Part shown: one piece after another, positions 41,686 through 51,117 of the stretch
Numbering within the stretch: position 1 is the first letter of the stretch
How the letters are laid out: each line of letters opens with the position of its first letter
Source: Candidatus Aalborgicola bjergmarkensis
GTDB taxonomy: Bacteria; Pseudomonadota; Gammaproteobacteria; Burkholderiales; Burkholderiaceae_C
NCBI GenBank assembly: GCA_016708725.1
Contig: JADJFE010000001.1
Location: forward strand, 124,001 to 188,000
Length of the DNA stretch: 64,000 nt
Reading direction: 5' to 3'
Notes under the pieces: model-generated
Databases searched by the model: none
What the model was told of the DNA's origin: nothing
Seen by the model: the letters and a program-made list of their open reading frames with translations, nothing else
Made by a program: the position numbers and the translations under genes

Positions 41686-44600
41686 ATGCGTACCGAAATT
41701 TTGTTTGTTGCAAGCAACGTTACCAATTACCAATCACTGATCAATGCCGCTGCACCGGGCACTGAAATTCATCTGCTCAATCCTAACCAGGATGTCCAGG
41801 CACAAATGGCGCAGATACTATCCGGGCGCAACGGAGCCGAGGAATTGCATGTCGTCGTGCATGAATCGCTTCATGCCGTGGGACAGGAGTCGATACATGT
41901 AACCAACGCTATCCAAATGCCGCCATTGGCAATATCTGGTGCGCCGGGCACGATCACCGGCACCATGGGCCGTGACACACTCACGGGCACCACAGGTGAC
42001 GACACAATCGAAGGGTTGGTGGGCTACGACTCCCTTTCAGGGGGTGCAGGCAACGACTTTCTCGATGGCAGCCGTGGCGGCGACTTCCTGTCTGGTGGCG
42101 CTGGCGATGACACGCTCGACGGGGGGGCCAGTTGGGATAGGGCTGACTATATGGATGCCACGGGGTCGGTGACGGTCAATTTAACACTGGGAACGGCCTC
42201 AGGCACTGGAGTCGGAACAGACACGCTGCGTAATATTGAAGACATCAGTGGTAGCGCCTACGCCGATACACTGGTTGGAAGCACAAGTAGCAATTCTCTT
42301 TACGGCAACGTCGGTAACGACAGCATCGACGCTGGTGCTGGCTGGGATAACCTTTACGGTGGCGCGGGAGACGACACCCTTGATGGTGGCGCAGACTCCG
42401 ATACCGTGATCTATTACGATGCCACGGGGCCGCTCACGGTCAACCTGGCGCTGGGCACTGCATCAGGCGCTGGCGTGGGCACAGACACGCTGCGCAATAT
42501 TGAGCGTGTTTACGGCAGCTTCTATGCTGATACGCTGATTGGCGATGCAAACGACAATGAATTTTCCGGCAGTGGCGGCAACGATACGCTAACGGGTGGC
42601 GGTGGCTACGATGTATTTCGATCAGGCTACTACTATGACTCTAACAATACATCGGCAATTACCATTACAGATTTCACCCCTGGCAATGCAGTCGGCGCCG
42701 ACCGAATCGATATTCGATACAGTTTTTCTTTCCCTGACTGGAACAAAAACCCCTTCACCACGGGTTATGCCCAGTTAACGCAATCGGGTGCGGATACCTT
42801 GGTGCAAATCGACACCGATGGCCCCAGCGGCTCTGGGGCTTTTCGCACCATTGCCATTTTGAGCAACGTCAACAAAAGCAGTTTGGTGGCTTACAACGTT
42901 GGTGGCTACCACTTGGGCGCAACCAGTGGCAACGATACCCTCGTAGCCGGGGATTTTCCATACTATGACGTGATTGACGGCATGGCAGGCAACGACAGCA
43001 TCAGCGGTGGCTCTGGCAATGATGTTTACTACTACTACCCCAACTATCTGCACGGCGGAGATGGCAACGACAGCATTAGCGGCGGCTCTGGATACGATTC
43101 CCTTTACGGTGGTGCTGGTGACGACACCCTCGATGGTGGAGACTCTTCTAATTCTTACCATACTGATGGAGCTGACTACGCTGATGCCACGGGGGCGGTG
43201 ACAGTCAATCTGACGCTGGGCACGGCCTCAGGCGCTGGAGTCGGGACAGACACGCTACGCGGTATCGAAGGTATCAATGGCAGCGCCTATGCCGATACAT
43301 TGGTTGGCAGTGCAAATAGGGATGAGCTTCGCGGCAACGCAGGCAACGACAGCATCGACGCTGGCGCTGGAGATGATTACCTTTACGGCGGTGCGGGTGA
43401 CGACATCCTTGATGGAGGCACAGATTCCGATAGTGTGTTCTATTACGATGCTACAGGAGCGGTCACGGTCAATCTGGTGCTGGGCACCGCATCAGGCGCG
43501 GGGGTAGGAACTGACACACTACGCAATATCGAAAACATCACTGGCAGCTCCTATGCCGATACGCTGATTGGCGATGCAGGCAACAATAGAATTGATGGTG
43601 GCGTTGGGGATGACACGCTCACAGGTGGTGGTGGGTCTGATACTTACTCCTACAACTTCGACTGGAACGACTACGACAACGCCAACTACAACTACTATGG
43701 CGGAGTTGACACCATTACAGATTTCACGGCGGGCAGTGGCACAGGTACTGACAGCATGTATTTGCCAACGTACAACTTTGACAATTTTTCCAACGGCAGC
43801 AACCCCAGCAACCCCTTTGCGACCAAACATGCCCAATTGATCCAGTCTGCCAACGATACCCTGGTGCAAATTGACATCGACGGCCCCAATAGCAGCCTTC
43901 CCTTCCAGACGATTGCGATCCTCAAAAACGTCAGCCAGAGTAGCCTGATAGCAGCCAATTTCAATGGTTTTGATCCCAGTGGCACCAGTGGCAGCACGCC
44001 TACTATTACCCTCTCGCCCACCATAACATCTATCACTGAGGGAGATACGGGCAGCACATCTTTGAGCTTTATCGTCAGCCTCTCGGCAGCGGCCAGCAGC
44101 GCAGTTATGGTCAACTATGCTACAACCAACGGCACGGCAACGGCTGGCAGCGACTACACCGCCACCAATGGAACCTTGAGCTTTGCCGCCGGTGAAACCA
44201 GCAAGACAATCTCTGTCCAGGTTCTGGGCGATACCGCAGCCGAATCCAGCGAAACCTTCACGCTGGCCTTGAGCAGCCCCAGTGGAGCCACCTTGGGCAG
44301 CACGGCCAGCGCCACGGTAACCATCCTCGATAACGACAGCACGACCACGCTGCCGTCCTACACCGTCCCCGGCACCTTGGGTAACGACTTTTTCATCCCC
44401 TCGGGCGGAAATAACTACCTCGGCGGTGGTGGCAGCGACACCTACATCATCAGCCCCTACACCTTGAGCGGTACGGTAACGGCCAAGATCACCGACACCG
44501 AGGGTGCCAACGTCATTCAACTGGTGGACGGATTGACGGTTGCATCCAGCAGTTTCTACGGCAACGCCGTGCAACTCACGCTCTCCAACGGTGCAACGGT

Positions 44601-45339
44601 ACAAATCCTGGGTGCTGCAGCCTTCACCTATCTGGTAGGTGCCAATGCCCCGGCAGGGGATACGGACAGCAGCCAGACATACGCCCAGTTTGCCGCAACA
44701 TTGGGCGCGTCGCTCCCCACAGGCTCCACGCCAGTCAGTGGAAGTGCCAATTTTGTCGTGCCCAGCAATGTCACACCGGCAAGCGCCCCCACCCCGGCAA
44801 CGGCAGGTACCTCCGCCACCGTCCCCGGCACCCTAGGCAATGACTTCTTCCTACCCTCGGGGGGGAACAACTACCTCGGCGGTGGCGGCAGCGACACCTA
44901 CATCATCAGCCCCTACACCTTGAGCGGCGCAGTAACGGCCAAGATTACCGACACCGAGGGCACCAACGTCATCCAGCTGGTGGACGGACTGACGGTTGCA
45001 TCCAGCAGCTTCTACGGCAACGCCGTGCAACTCACACTCTCCAACGGTGCCAATGTGCAAATTCTGGGGGCAGCCGGCTTTAGCTTCCAGGTGGGTGCCA
45101 ATGCACCGGCGGGTGACACGGCCAGCAGCCAGACATACGCCCAGTTTGCAGCAACACTAGGCGCTTCGGTTCCAACAGGTTCCACGCCCGTCAGTGGCAT
45201 GGCCAACTTTGTGGTACCTACCAGCGCCAGCGCAGCCGCCCAGGTGAACGTGGGCGAAGACAGCATCGCATCCAGCGTCAGCCTGGTGGGGTTGACTGGT
45301 TTTGATGCCACCCTGGAATCTGGCATGCTGATGATTTGA
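41686..45339 (+). CDS. RTX/Calx-beta protein with truncated DUF4347 N-terminus
   Basis: A 1217-residue calcium-binding protein with no signal peptide, as for type I secretion. Residues 1-72 match the first part of a DUF4347 domain (TEILFVASNVTNYQSLI, QMAQILSGRNG, ELHVVVHES) but stop before the conserved cysteine segment. Then come RTX arrays (TGTTGDDTIEG, GGAGDDTLDGG) interleaved with repeated units VNLTLGTASGTGVGTDTL, two TITDFTPG-type domains, a Calx-beta domain (about 775-880), and two copies of the shared C-terminal module. It ends FDATLESGMLMI. A second, near-identical copy of its last 1 kb lies in the metalloprotease gene. It probably binds calcium outside the cell; an enzymatic activity is not seen. 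Confidence 0.87.
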   Translation: MRTEILFVASNVTNYQSLINAAAPGTEIHLLNPNQDVQAQMAQILSGRNGAEELHVVVHESLHAVGQESIHVTNAIQMPPLAISGAPGTITGTMGRDTLTGTTGDDTIEGLVGYDSLSGGAGNDFLDGSRGGDFLSGGAGDDTLDGGASWDRADYMDATGSVTVNLTLGTASGTGVGTDTLRNIEDISGSAYADTLVGSTSSNSLYGNVGNDSIDAGAGWDNLYGGAGDDTLDGGADSDTVIYYDATGPLTVNLALGTASGAGVGTDTLRNIERVYGSFYADTLIGDANDNEFSGSGGNDTLTGGGGYDVFRSGYYYDSNNTSAITITDFTPGNAVGADRIDIRYSFSFPDWNKNPFTTGYAQLTQSGADTLVQIDTDGPSGSGAFRTIAILSNVNKSSLVAYNVGGYHLGATSGNDTLVAGDFPYYDVIDGMAGNDSISGGSGNDVYYYYPNYLHGGDGNDSISGGSGYDSLYGGAGDDTLDGGDSSNSYHTDGADYADATGAVTVNLTLGTASGAGVGTDTLRGIEGINGSAYADTLVGSANRDELRGNAGNDSIDAGAGDDYLYGGAGDDILDGGTDSDSVFYYDATGAVTVNLVLGTASGAGVGTDTLRNIENITGSSYADTLIGDAGNNRIDGGVGDDTLTGGGGSDTYSYNFDWNDYDNANYNYYGGVDTITDFTAGSGTGTDSMYLPTYNFDNFSNGSNPSNPFATKHAQLIQSANDTLVQIDIDGPNSSLPFQTIAILKNVSQSSLIAANFNGFDPSGTSGSTPTITLSPTITSITEGDTGSTSLSFIVSLSAAASSAVMVNYATTNGTATAGSDYTATNGTLSFAAGETSKTISVQVLGDTAAESSETFTLALSSPSGATLGSTASATVTILDNDSTTTLPSYTVPGTLGNDFFIPSGGNNYLGGGGSDTYIISPYTLSGTVTAKITDTEGANVIQLVDGLTVASSSFYGNAVQLTLSNGATVQILGAAAFTYLVGANAPAGDTDSSQTYAQFAATLGASLPTGSTPVSGSANFVVPSNVTPASAPTPATAGTSATVPGTLGNDFFLPSGGNNYLGGGGSDTYIISPYTLSGAVTAKITDTEGTNVIQLVDGLTVASSSFYGNAVQLTLSNGANVQILGAAGFSFQVGANAPAGDTASSQTYAQFAATLGASVPTGSTPVSGMANFVVPTSASAAAQVNVGEDSIASSVSLVGLTGFDATLESGMLMI
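44318..45339 (+). repeat. 1 kb segment duplicated at 38750-39771
   Basis: This is the intact counterpart of the protease gene's 3' end. Here the frame is open to ESGMLMI at 45339, so it shows what the broken copy should look like. Confidence 0.8.
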
Positions 45340-45424
45340 CGTATCCCCCGGCGCTCAGGCGCTCCATGCGCCCACTCGGTGCTTGTATCATGGTGGCCCA
45401 TTTGATCAACCAAGAGACACTGAC

Positions 45425-48400
45425 ATGGACACCACTCAAACCGAAATTCTGTTTGTTGAAAACAACGTAACCGATCACCAAACCCTGCGGGCCGCCACGC
45501 AGCGCGCTGTCATCACCGGCACAACGGGCGATGACGTGCTCAATGGCACCACAGGGGATGACTCGATCAGCGGACTGGAAGGCAATGACACACTTGACGG
45601 GGGTGACGGGAACGACACGCTTGACGGCGGCGATGGCGGCGATGAACTGCATGGCAATGCTGGCAACGACAGTCTTGTGGGCAATGCGGGCAATGACTAC
45701 CTTGACGGCGGCGCGGGCAACGATACGCTCGATGGTGGCGCGGATGGTGGCGTTGCGGAATATTCCAATGCCACCAGCCCGGTCACGGTCAACCTGGAAT
45801 CGGGTACAGCCACCGGTGCGGGAATTGGTACCGATACGCTCATCAATATCAGCAGCATCAACAGTAGCAACTACGCCGACACCTTGACCGGGAATGCCAG
45901 CGACAACGTTCTTTACGGCAACAATGGCAACGACAAGATCATGGGCGGTGAAGGCAATGACAATCTTGTTGGCGGCGTAGGCAACGATACGCTCGATGGT
46001 GGGGCAGGCAATGACGGCATCTCTTATTGGGATGCCACCGGCCCGGTTTCAGCGAGCCTGATTTTGGGGATGGCAACCGGCGTGGGTATTGGTATCGATA
46101 CGCTTATTGGCATCGAAAACGTTACCGGCAGCCCACACAGCGACATTCTGACCGGGGATGCCAATAACAACTACCTTGAAGGCGGCCATGGCAACGATAC
46201 CCTGATTGGCGGTGCCGGCTCGGACAATTTTTTAGCGATCTACGGAAGCGATGACACGTCGGTGGACACCATCACCGATTTCATCGTCGGCAATGGGGGG
46301 GACAGGATAACCATTCCCACGTGGGTTTTCACCAACTACACGGGCTCCAACCCCTTTGCCAGCAAGTATGCGCGCCTGGTCCAATCGGGTGCCGATACGC
46401 TGCTGGAGCTGGATATGGACGGCCCATCAGGTACCGCTGCGTTTCATACCACGCTGGTATTGAGCAACATGGTCAGCAGCAGTCTGGCCGCGTCCAACTT
46501 CAATGAAAACTACGACCCCAATGCCGTCGTCGGCACGACGGGTGCTGACTCGCTCACGGGCACTGCGGGCGAGGACTTCATGGACGGCGCCGAAGGTAAC
46601 GACACCCTGATCGGATTGGCAGGCAGTGACGTACTTCACGGTGGCGAGGGTGACGATTCGCTCGACGGCGGCGATGGCAGCGACCAACTCCGTGGCAATG
46701 CAGGCAATGACAGCCTCATGGGCGGCGCGGGCTGGGACTATCTGCACGGTGGTGCGGGCAACGACACGCTCGATGGCGGCGCGGATGGTGGCATTGCCGA
46801 ATATTATTACGATGCCACTGGCCCGGTTACGGTCAACCTGAGTCTGGGAACAGCCAGCGGCACCGGAGTTGGAAGCGATATTCTCCTCAGCATCACAAGC
46901 GCCAGCGGCAGCAACTACGACGACACCTTGACCGGGGATGCCAATGGCAACGGCCTTACCGGCTATGGTGGCAACGACAGCATCAGCGCTGGCGCAGGCT
47001 CCGATAACCTCGTCGGTGGTCAAGGCAACGATACGCTCGATGGCGGAGCAGATAGTGACACCATTGCCTATTGGGATGCCACAAGCGCCATCACTGTCAA
47101 CTTAGGTTCAGGCACGGCCACCGGTGGTGCTGGCGACGACACACTCATCAGCATCGAAAATGTCTCGGGTAGTTCATTCGGCGACACACTCATTGGAGAT
47201 GCCAATAACAACCAGATCAGTGGCAACCTGGGCAACGATACGCTGACCGGCGGTGCTGGCTCGGACACTTTCCGCATTCTTGCCGGGACCAGTGATTCCT
47301 CGGCAGACACCATCACCGACTTCAGCACCGGAAGTACCGGGGACATCCTGGAAATTCCGACAGGCTATTTTGCCAACTTCCCCAGCGGCTCCAACCCCTT
47401 TTCCAATGGATACGCGCGCCTGAGCCAATCGGGCACCAATACACTGCTGGATCTGGACCCGGATGGCCCCACCGGCTCCCTCGCCTTCCATACCGCCGCA
47501 ATTTTGCAAAACGTTGACAAGAACAACCTGGTCGCAGCCAATCTGAGTGGCTTTGATCCCGTTGCGGGAAGCAGCACCCCCACTCTGGCCCTTTCACCGG
47601 TCGTCAACCTGATCGCCGAAGGCAACACCGGCAGCCAGTCCCTGAATTTCACCGTCAACCTCTCAGCTGCTGCAGCCAGCACGGTGACCGTCAATTACGC
47701 CACAGCCGATGGCACCGCCACAGCGGGCAGCGACTACACGGTCACCAACGGCACCTTGAGCTTTGCCGCCGGTGAAATCAGCAAGACTATTGCTGTGCCG
47801 GTTTTGGGCGATACCACCATCGAGTCCAGCGAAACCTTCACGCTCACTTTAAGCAGCCCCAGCGGTGCCGCCCTGGGCAGTGCCATCAGCGCTACGGCAA
47901 CTATTGTGAACGACGACCAATCCGCCACCGTGTCCTATACGGTACCCGGCACACGGGGCGATGACTTCCTTCTCCCCTCGGGCGGCAACAAATACTTCGG
48001 AGGTGGCGGCAGCGACACCTACATCGTCAGCCCCCACACCTTGAGCGGCGCAATAACGGCCAAGATTACCGACACGGAAGGCAGCAACGTGCTTCAACTG
48101 GTCGATGGCCTGACCATTGCGTCCAGCCTTTTCTACAGCGATGCCGTGCAGCTCACGCTCTCCAACGAGGCCATTGTGCAAGTCCTGGGTGCTGTGGCCT
48201 TTACCTATCTGGTGGGTGCCAATACCCCGGCGGGTGACACGGCCAGCAGCCAGACATACGCCCAGTTTGCCGCAACGCTGGGTGCTTCGGTTCCCACAGG
48301 TTCCACGCCGGTTAGCGGCACAAGCAACTTTGTGGTACCCAGCGTGACCACGCCTGCAAGCACGCCCACTCCGGCCACAACCAGCACTTCCGCCACCGTC

Positions 48401-48901
48401 CCCGGCACGCCAGGTAATGACTTCCTCTTGCCATCCGGTAGTGGCACCTATTTTGGTGGCGGCGGCAGCGATACCTACATCATCAGCCCTTACGCCTTGA
48501 GCGGCGCAGTAACAGCCAAAATTATCGACACCGAAGGCTCCAACGTGCTTCAACTGGTTGATGGTTTGACGATTGCATCCAGCAGTTTTTACAGCAATGC
48601 CGTGCAACTCACCCTCTCCAACGGCGCCATTGTGCAAGTCCTGGGCGCTGCGGCCTTTGCTTACCAGGTGGGTGCCAATGCCCCGGCGGGCGACACGGCC
48701 TCCAGCCAGACGTATGCCCAGTTTGCTGCAACGCTGGGTGCCTCGGTACCCACAGGTTCCACGCCCGTCAGTGGCACAACCAACTTTGTGGTGCCTACCG
48801 GCGCCAGTGCCGCCATTGCAATGGCGGATGCGGACAGTAGCGGCGTTGGTATTGGTGTTGCCCTGACCGGAGTGGGCAACACCTGGGAGTTTGTGCTGTA
48901 A
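45425..48901 (+). CDS. RTX/Calx-beta protein with residual DUF4347 start
   Basis: A 1158-residue RTX protein. Its first ~20 residues (TEILFVENNVTDHQTLRAAT) are the only trace of DUF4347. Long RTX arrays follow (GGDGNDTLDGGDGGDELHG in part) with units VNLESGTATGAGIGTDTL. Two ~70-residue domains of the type TITDFIVGNGGDRITIPTWV occur after RTX blocks, then a Calx-beta domain and two shared C-terminal modules. The tail ends VALTGVGNTWEFVL. The start at 45425 (MDTTQTEI) lies in a short gap after the previous gene and is preferred to 45383. An IS605-type element begins within a dozen bases of its stop codon. Confidence 0.87.
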   Translation: MDTTQTEILFVENNVTDHQTLRAATQRAVITGTTGDDVLNGTTGDDSISGLEGNDTLDGGDGNDTLDGGDGGDELHGNAGNDSLVGNAGNDYLDGGAGNDTLDGGADGGVAEYSNATSPVTVNLESGTATGAGIGTDTLINISSINSSNYADTLTGNASDNVLYGNNGNDKIMGGEGNDNLVGGVGNDTLDGGAGNDGISYWDATGPVSASLILGMATGVGIGIDTLIGIENVTGSPHSDILTGDANNNYLEGGHGNDTLIGGAGSDNFLAIYGSDDTSVDTITDFIVGNGGDRITIPTWVFTNYTGSNPFASKYARLVQSGADTLLELDMDGPSGTAAFHTTLVLSNMVSSSLAASNFNENYDPNAVVGTTGADSLTGTAGEDFMDGAEGNDTLIGLAGSDVLHGGEGDDSLDGGDGSDQLRGNAGNDSLMGGAGWDYLHGGAGNDTLDGGADGGIAEYYYDATGPVTVNLSLGTASGTGVGSDILLSITSASGSNYDDTLTGDANGNGLTGYGGNDSISAGAGSDNLVGGQGNDTLDGGADSDTIAYWDATSAITVNLGSGTATGGAGDDTLISIENVSGSSFGDTLIGDANNNQISGNLGNDTLTGGAGSDTFRILAGTSDSSADTITDFSTGSTGDILEIPTGYFANFPSGSNPFSNGYARLSQSGTNTLLDLDPDGPTGSLAFHTAAILQNVDKNNLVAANLSGFDPVAGSSTPTLALSPVVNLIAEGNTGSQSLNFTVNLSAAAASTVTVNYATADGTATAGSDYTVTNGTLSFAAGEISKTIAVPVLGDTTIESSETFTLTLSSPSGAALGSAISATATIVNDDQSATVSYTVPGTRGDDFLLPSGGNKYFGGGGSDTYIVSPHTLSGAITAKITDTEGSNVLQLVDGLTIASSLFYSDAVQLTLSNEAIVQVLGAVAFTYLVGANTPAGDTASSQTYAQFAATLGASVPTGSTPVSGTSNFVVPSVTTPASTPTPATTSTSATVPGTPGNDFLLPSGSGTYFGGGGSDTYIISPYALSGAVTAKIIDTEGSNVLQLVDGLTIASSSFYSNAVQLTLSNGAIVQVLGAAAFAYQVGANAPAGDTASSQTYAQFAATLGASVPTGSTPVSGTTNFVVPTGASAAIAMADADSSGVGIGVALTGVGNTWEFVL

Positions 48902-48904
48902 ATT

Positions 48905-50295
48905 CGGCTTTGACATCCTCCCCTGCCTGAAGGCAGGGGATTCCTACGGTGCTAAACATGAGCTTCCTCACGCCTAGTCACTTCGGTGGGTTCCTGCTTC
49001 ACAGAGGCTGCGCGTTTCGGTCTTGCGACCTTGGCACGCCTTACGTCCTCTCCACAGGCTGCAACGCGGTATCCCCGCGCCAATATGTTTTTCGCACCGA
49101 CCACATCGGCGTTTTCCTCGTGGCCGCAGTCTACGCACACAAACTTGGCCTGCGTTTGCCGGTTTTCTTTGGCAACGTGGCCGCAGGCCGGACAGGTCTG
49201 GCTGGTGTAGTGCGCAGGAACTGGAATGAGTATTCCGCCGTTCCAGTTGAGCTTGTATTCCAACTGGCGGCGAAACTCGAACCAGCCCTGATCGAGGATG
49301 GCTTTGTTCAGCCCCGACTTGGCTGCTACGTTTTTACCCGGTGCTTCGGTAGTGCCTTTGCTCGACTTGCTCATGTTGCGTACCTGCAAATCCTCAATAG
49401 CGACCATAGCGTGGTTTTTGCTGATCTTTGTTGTTTCTTTGTGCAGGAAGTCTTTGCGGGCATTACTGATACAGGGTGTGGATTTTCTGAACTTTTCTTC
49501 TGGCTTTGTGCCAGTTCTTGCTGAATTTAACCTTACGACACATGCGCCTTTGGTACTTTTAAGACGACGCTCGTGCTTCTTGAAGCTGTCCAGCGGCTCG
49601 ATGTGCGTGCCATCGCTCATGGTGGCGAACCGAACAACGCCCATGTCGATGCCAATGGCACTGGTGGCTGTTGGCACGGGTTGCAGGACTGAGTGCTCAG
49701 TCTGGATACTTGCGAACCACTTGCCACCAGACTGACTGACAGTGATGTTTTTGGCCATGCCGAGTATGCCCCGGCTGTTGCGGTAGCGAACCCATCCCAG
49801 CTTTGGCAGCTTAATGCGGCTGTTGGCTTGGTCGATCTCGAAACCTTGCGGGAAACGGAAACTGTCGCCCCTGCCTTTTTTCTTACGGCACGGGAAGCCA
49901 GCACGTTTCTCAAAGAAGTTCTTGTAGGCCCTATCCGCATCTTTAAGTGCCTGTTGCAAGATTTGGGAAGGCGGCTCCTTGAGCCATTCTTTTCTTTCTT
50001 CCATTCGGGAAGGCGGTTTGCCATATCCACGTAGCCGATGTACTTTCCACCAGACTCGTGATTGGCCTTTTGAATATCCAAAGCCCGGTTGTAGACAAAC
50101 CGACGTGCCCCGGCAAAGCGGCACATGTCTTGCTCCTGCTCGCCGTTTGGCATCAACTCAAATTTGAAGGCTTGGAGGCGTTTCATACTGTGATTTTAAC
50201 CATGTTCAAGACGTACATCCGCTACAAGGACAGCTTCGCTGTCCGCGCTCTGCATCCCCGCCCTGAAGGACGGGGTTTTCCGCGCAAGACTGATA
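48905..50295 (-). mobile_element. IS605-type element carrying decayed tnpB
   Basis: The right end (about 48905-48945) has the classical hairpin CCCCTGCC...GGCAGGGG with GATGTCAA at the edge. The left end (about 50200-50295) has CCCCGCCCTGAAGGACGGGG and a small GACAGC/GCTGTC hairpin. No tnpA is present. The element sits directly after the RTX stop codon, inside a conserved TAAATTCGGCT context seen after other RTX genes. The left flank reads TTTATCAG, so a TTTAT-type target motif is plausible. Confidence 0.8.
48952..50186 (-). pseudogene. tnpB: TnpB RNA-guided nuclease, frameshifted
   Basis: The gene starts at 50186 in one frame (MKRLQAFKFELMPNGEQEQD, MCRFAGARRFVYNRALDIQK) and continues in another from about 50000 (KEWLKEPPSQILQQALKDAD). 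A segment near 49470-49560 is also out of frame: read one base over it gives KYQRRMCRKVKFSKNWHKAR, the normal TnpB sequence. RuvC residues remain (GIDMGVVRFATMSDG with Asp; VAIEDLQVRNM with Glu; NADVVGAKNI with Asp) and so does the zinc ribbon (CPACGH, CVDCGH). With about three indels it is unlikely to be active. A guide-RNA region would overlap its 3' end and the right-end hairpin. Confidence 0.85.
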
Positions 50296-50297
50296 AA

Positions 50298-50345
50298 TTC
50301 GGCTGCATACCCCGTGGATAGTGCGGGGGCAGCTATGAATTTTGT
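50298..50345 (+). repeat. Dispersed repeat copy, RTX-downstream type
   Basis: AAATTCGGCTGCATACCCCG, then TGGATAGTGCGGGGGCAGCT. The same subtype follows the stop codons of the RTX genes at 55380, 57580 and 62155, so this copy was once downstream of the gene at 45425 before the IS605-type insertion. Confidence 0.75.
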
Positions 50346-50404
50346 GTCATGTCAGAGGGAGGGGCTGAACTCCTAACGTAGCACCTTCACGGGCGCACAA
50401 TATC

Positions 50405-50795
50405 GCGTCTTCCAGCGCTCGATGGCAAACGGGTCGGGAAAAACCAGCAGAAGAAAACGGCGCACTTGGGTGTTGACAGTGCCAAAAACCATACCAGCGT
50501 CGATTTCCGGGTGGATTTGTGACAGTTGCTTCGGGATACTTCCAGCCAAAGCGCTCCTGATACAATAGCTGCTACCGCTTGTCCCATAAGGCTTACAGTC
50601 CGATTTGTCATGTAAAAACACCCGAAAACGGCCCGTTTTGCTGCCTCATGGCGGTATCAGCATCGCCTTGACCCGTTTTGAAGGGCAAAATTCAAGACAA
50701 ATCTGGCTGTACGCCTTATGTACCAAGCGGGAGCAGCTATGTTTTTTGTAGAGACAGCGCCACAGACGAATGCGCTCATTCAAACGCACCATGCG
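50405..50795. repeat. Right copy of the ~400 bp inverted repeat
   Basis: An inverted copy of 41100-41500. It contains dispersed-repeat arms near 50560-50620 and 50695-50747. The two copies bracket two RTX genes and the tnpB element; recombination between them would invert the ~9 kb between. No gene is recognised between 50187 and 51117. Confidence 0.75.
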
Positions 50796-50895
50796 GCTTC
50801 CCTCGGGAATCACATCCAGCCTGCACGGGAATGACAATGCCTTGCCTGTCCCGCCTTAAGTGGGAGGCCGGAAATGCTGAGTCTGTAACGCATTC

Positions 50896-50938
50896 ACCCG
50901 GCACCTTGATACCACGCATGATGGTGCCGGGTTTTTTA
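50896..50938 (+). terminator. Rho-independent terminator
   Basis: A nine-base stem, CCCGGCACC/GGTGCCGGG, with a 17-base loop is followed by six T. It lies 180 bases upstream of the RTX gene at 51118. It could end transcripts from the repeat region, or act as an attenuator for that gene. Confidence 0.75.
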
Positions 50939-50992
50939 TGGCGAATCAGCCTGTATCCATCGTGGATAGTGCGGTAACAGCTATCAAGTTAC
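50938..50992 (+). repeat. Dispersed repeat copy
   Basis: An arm with AATCAGCCTGTATCCATCGT and GGATAGTGCGGTAACAGC directly after the terminator. Confidence 0.65.
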
Positions 50993-51117
50993 TAGCATTG
51001 AAGCACTACGGACAAACAGGACAATGGCGTAACGTATACGGTTCAGGAAGTCTGGGCGTATATTCAGGTATCCACCGTGTGCGTTTCGCAGACGGGTTTA
51101 ACCCGAGGCTTTCGACC

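Noticed and set aside
50938..51117. Longer N-terminus for the RTX gene at 51118
   Set aside because: The extra 60 codons are read from a copy of the dispersed repeat just after a terminator, and the related proteins start with the DUF4347-like strand found at 51118.
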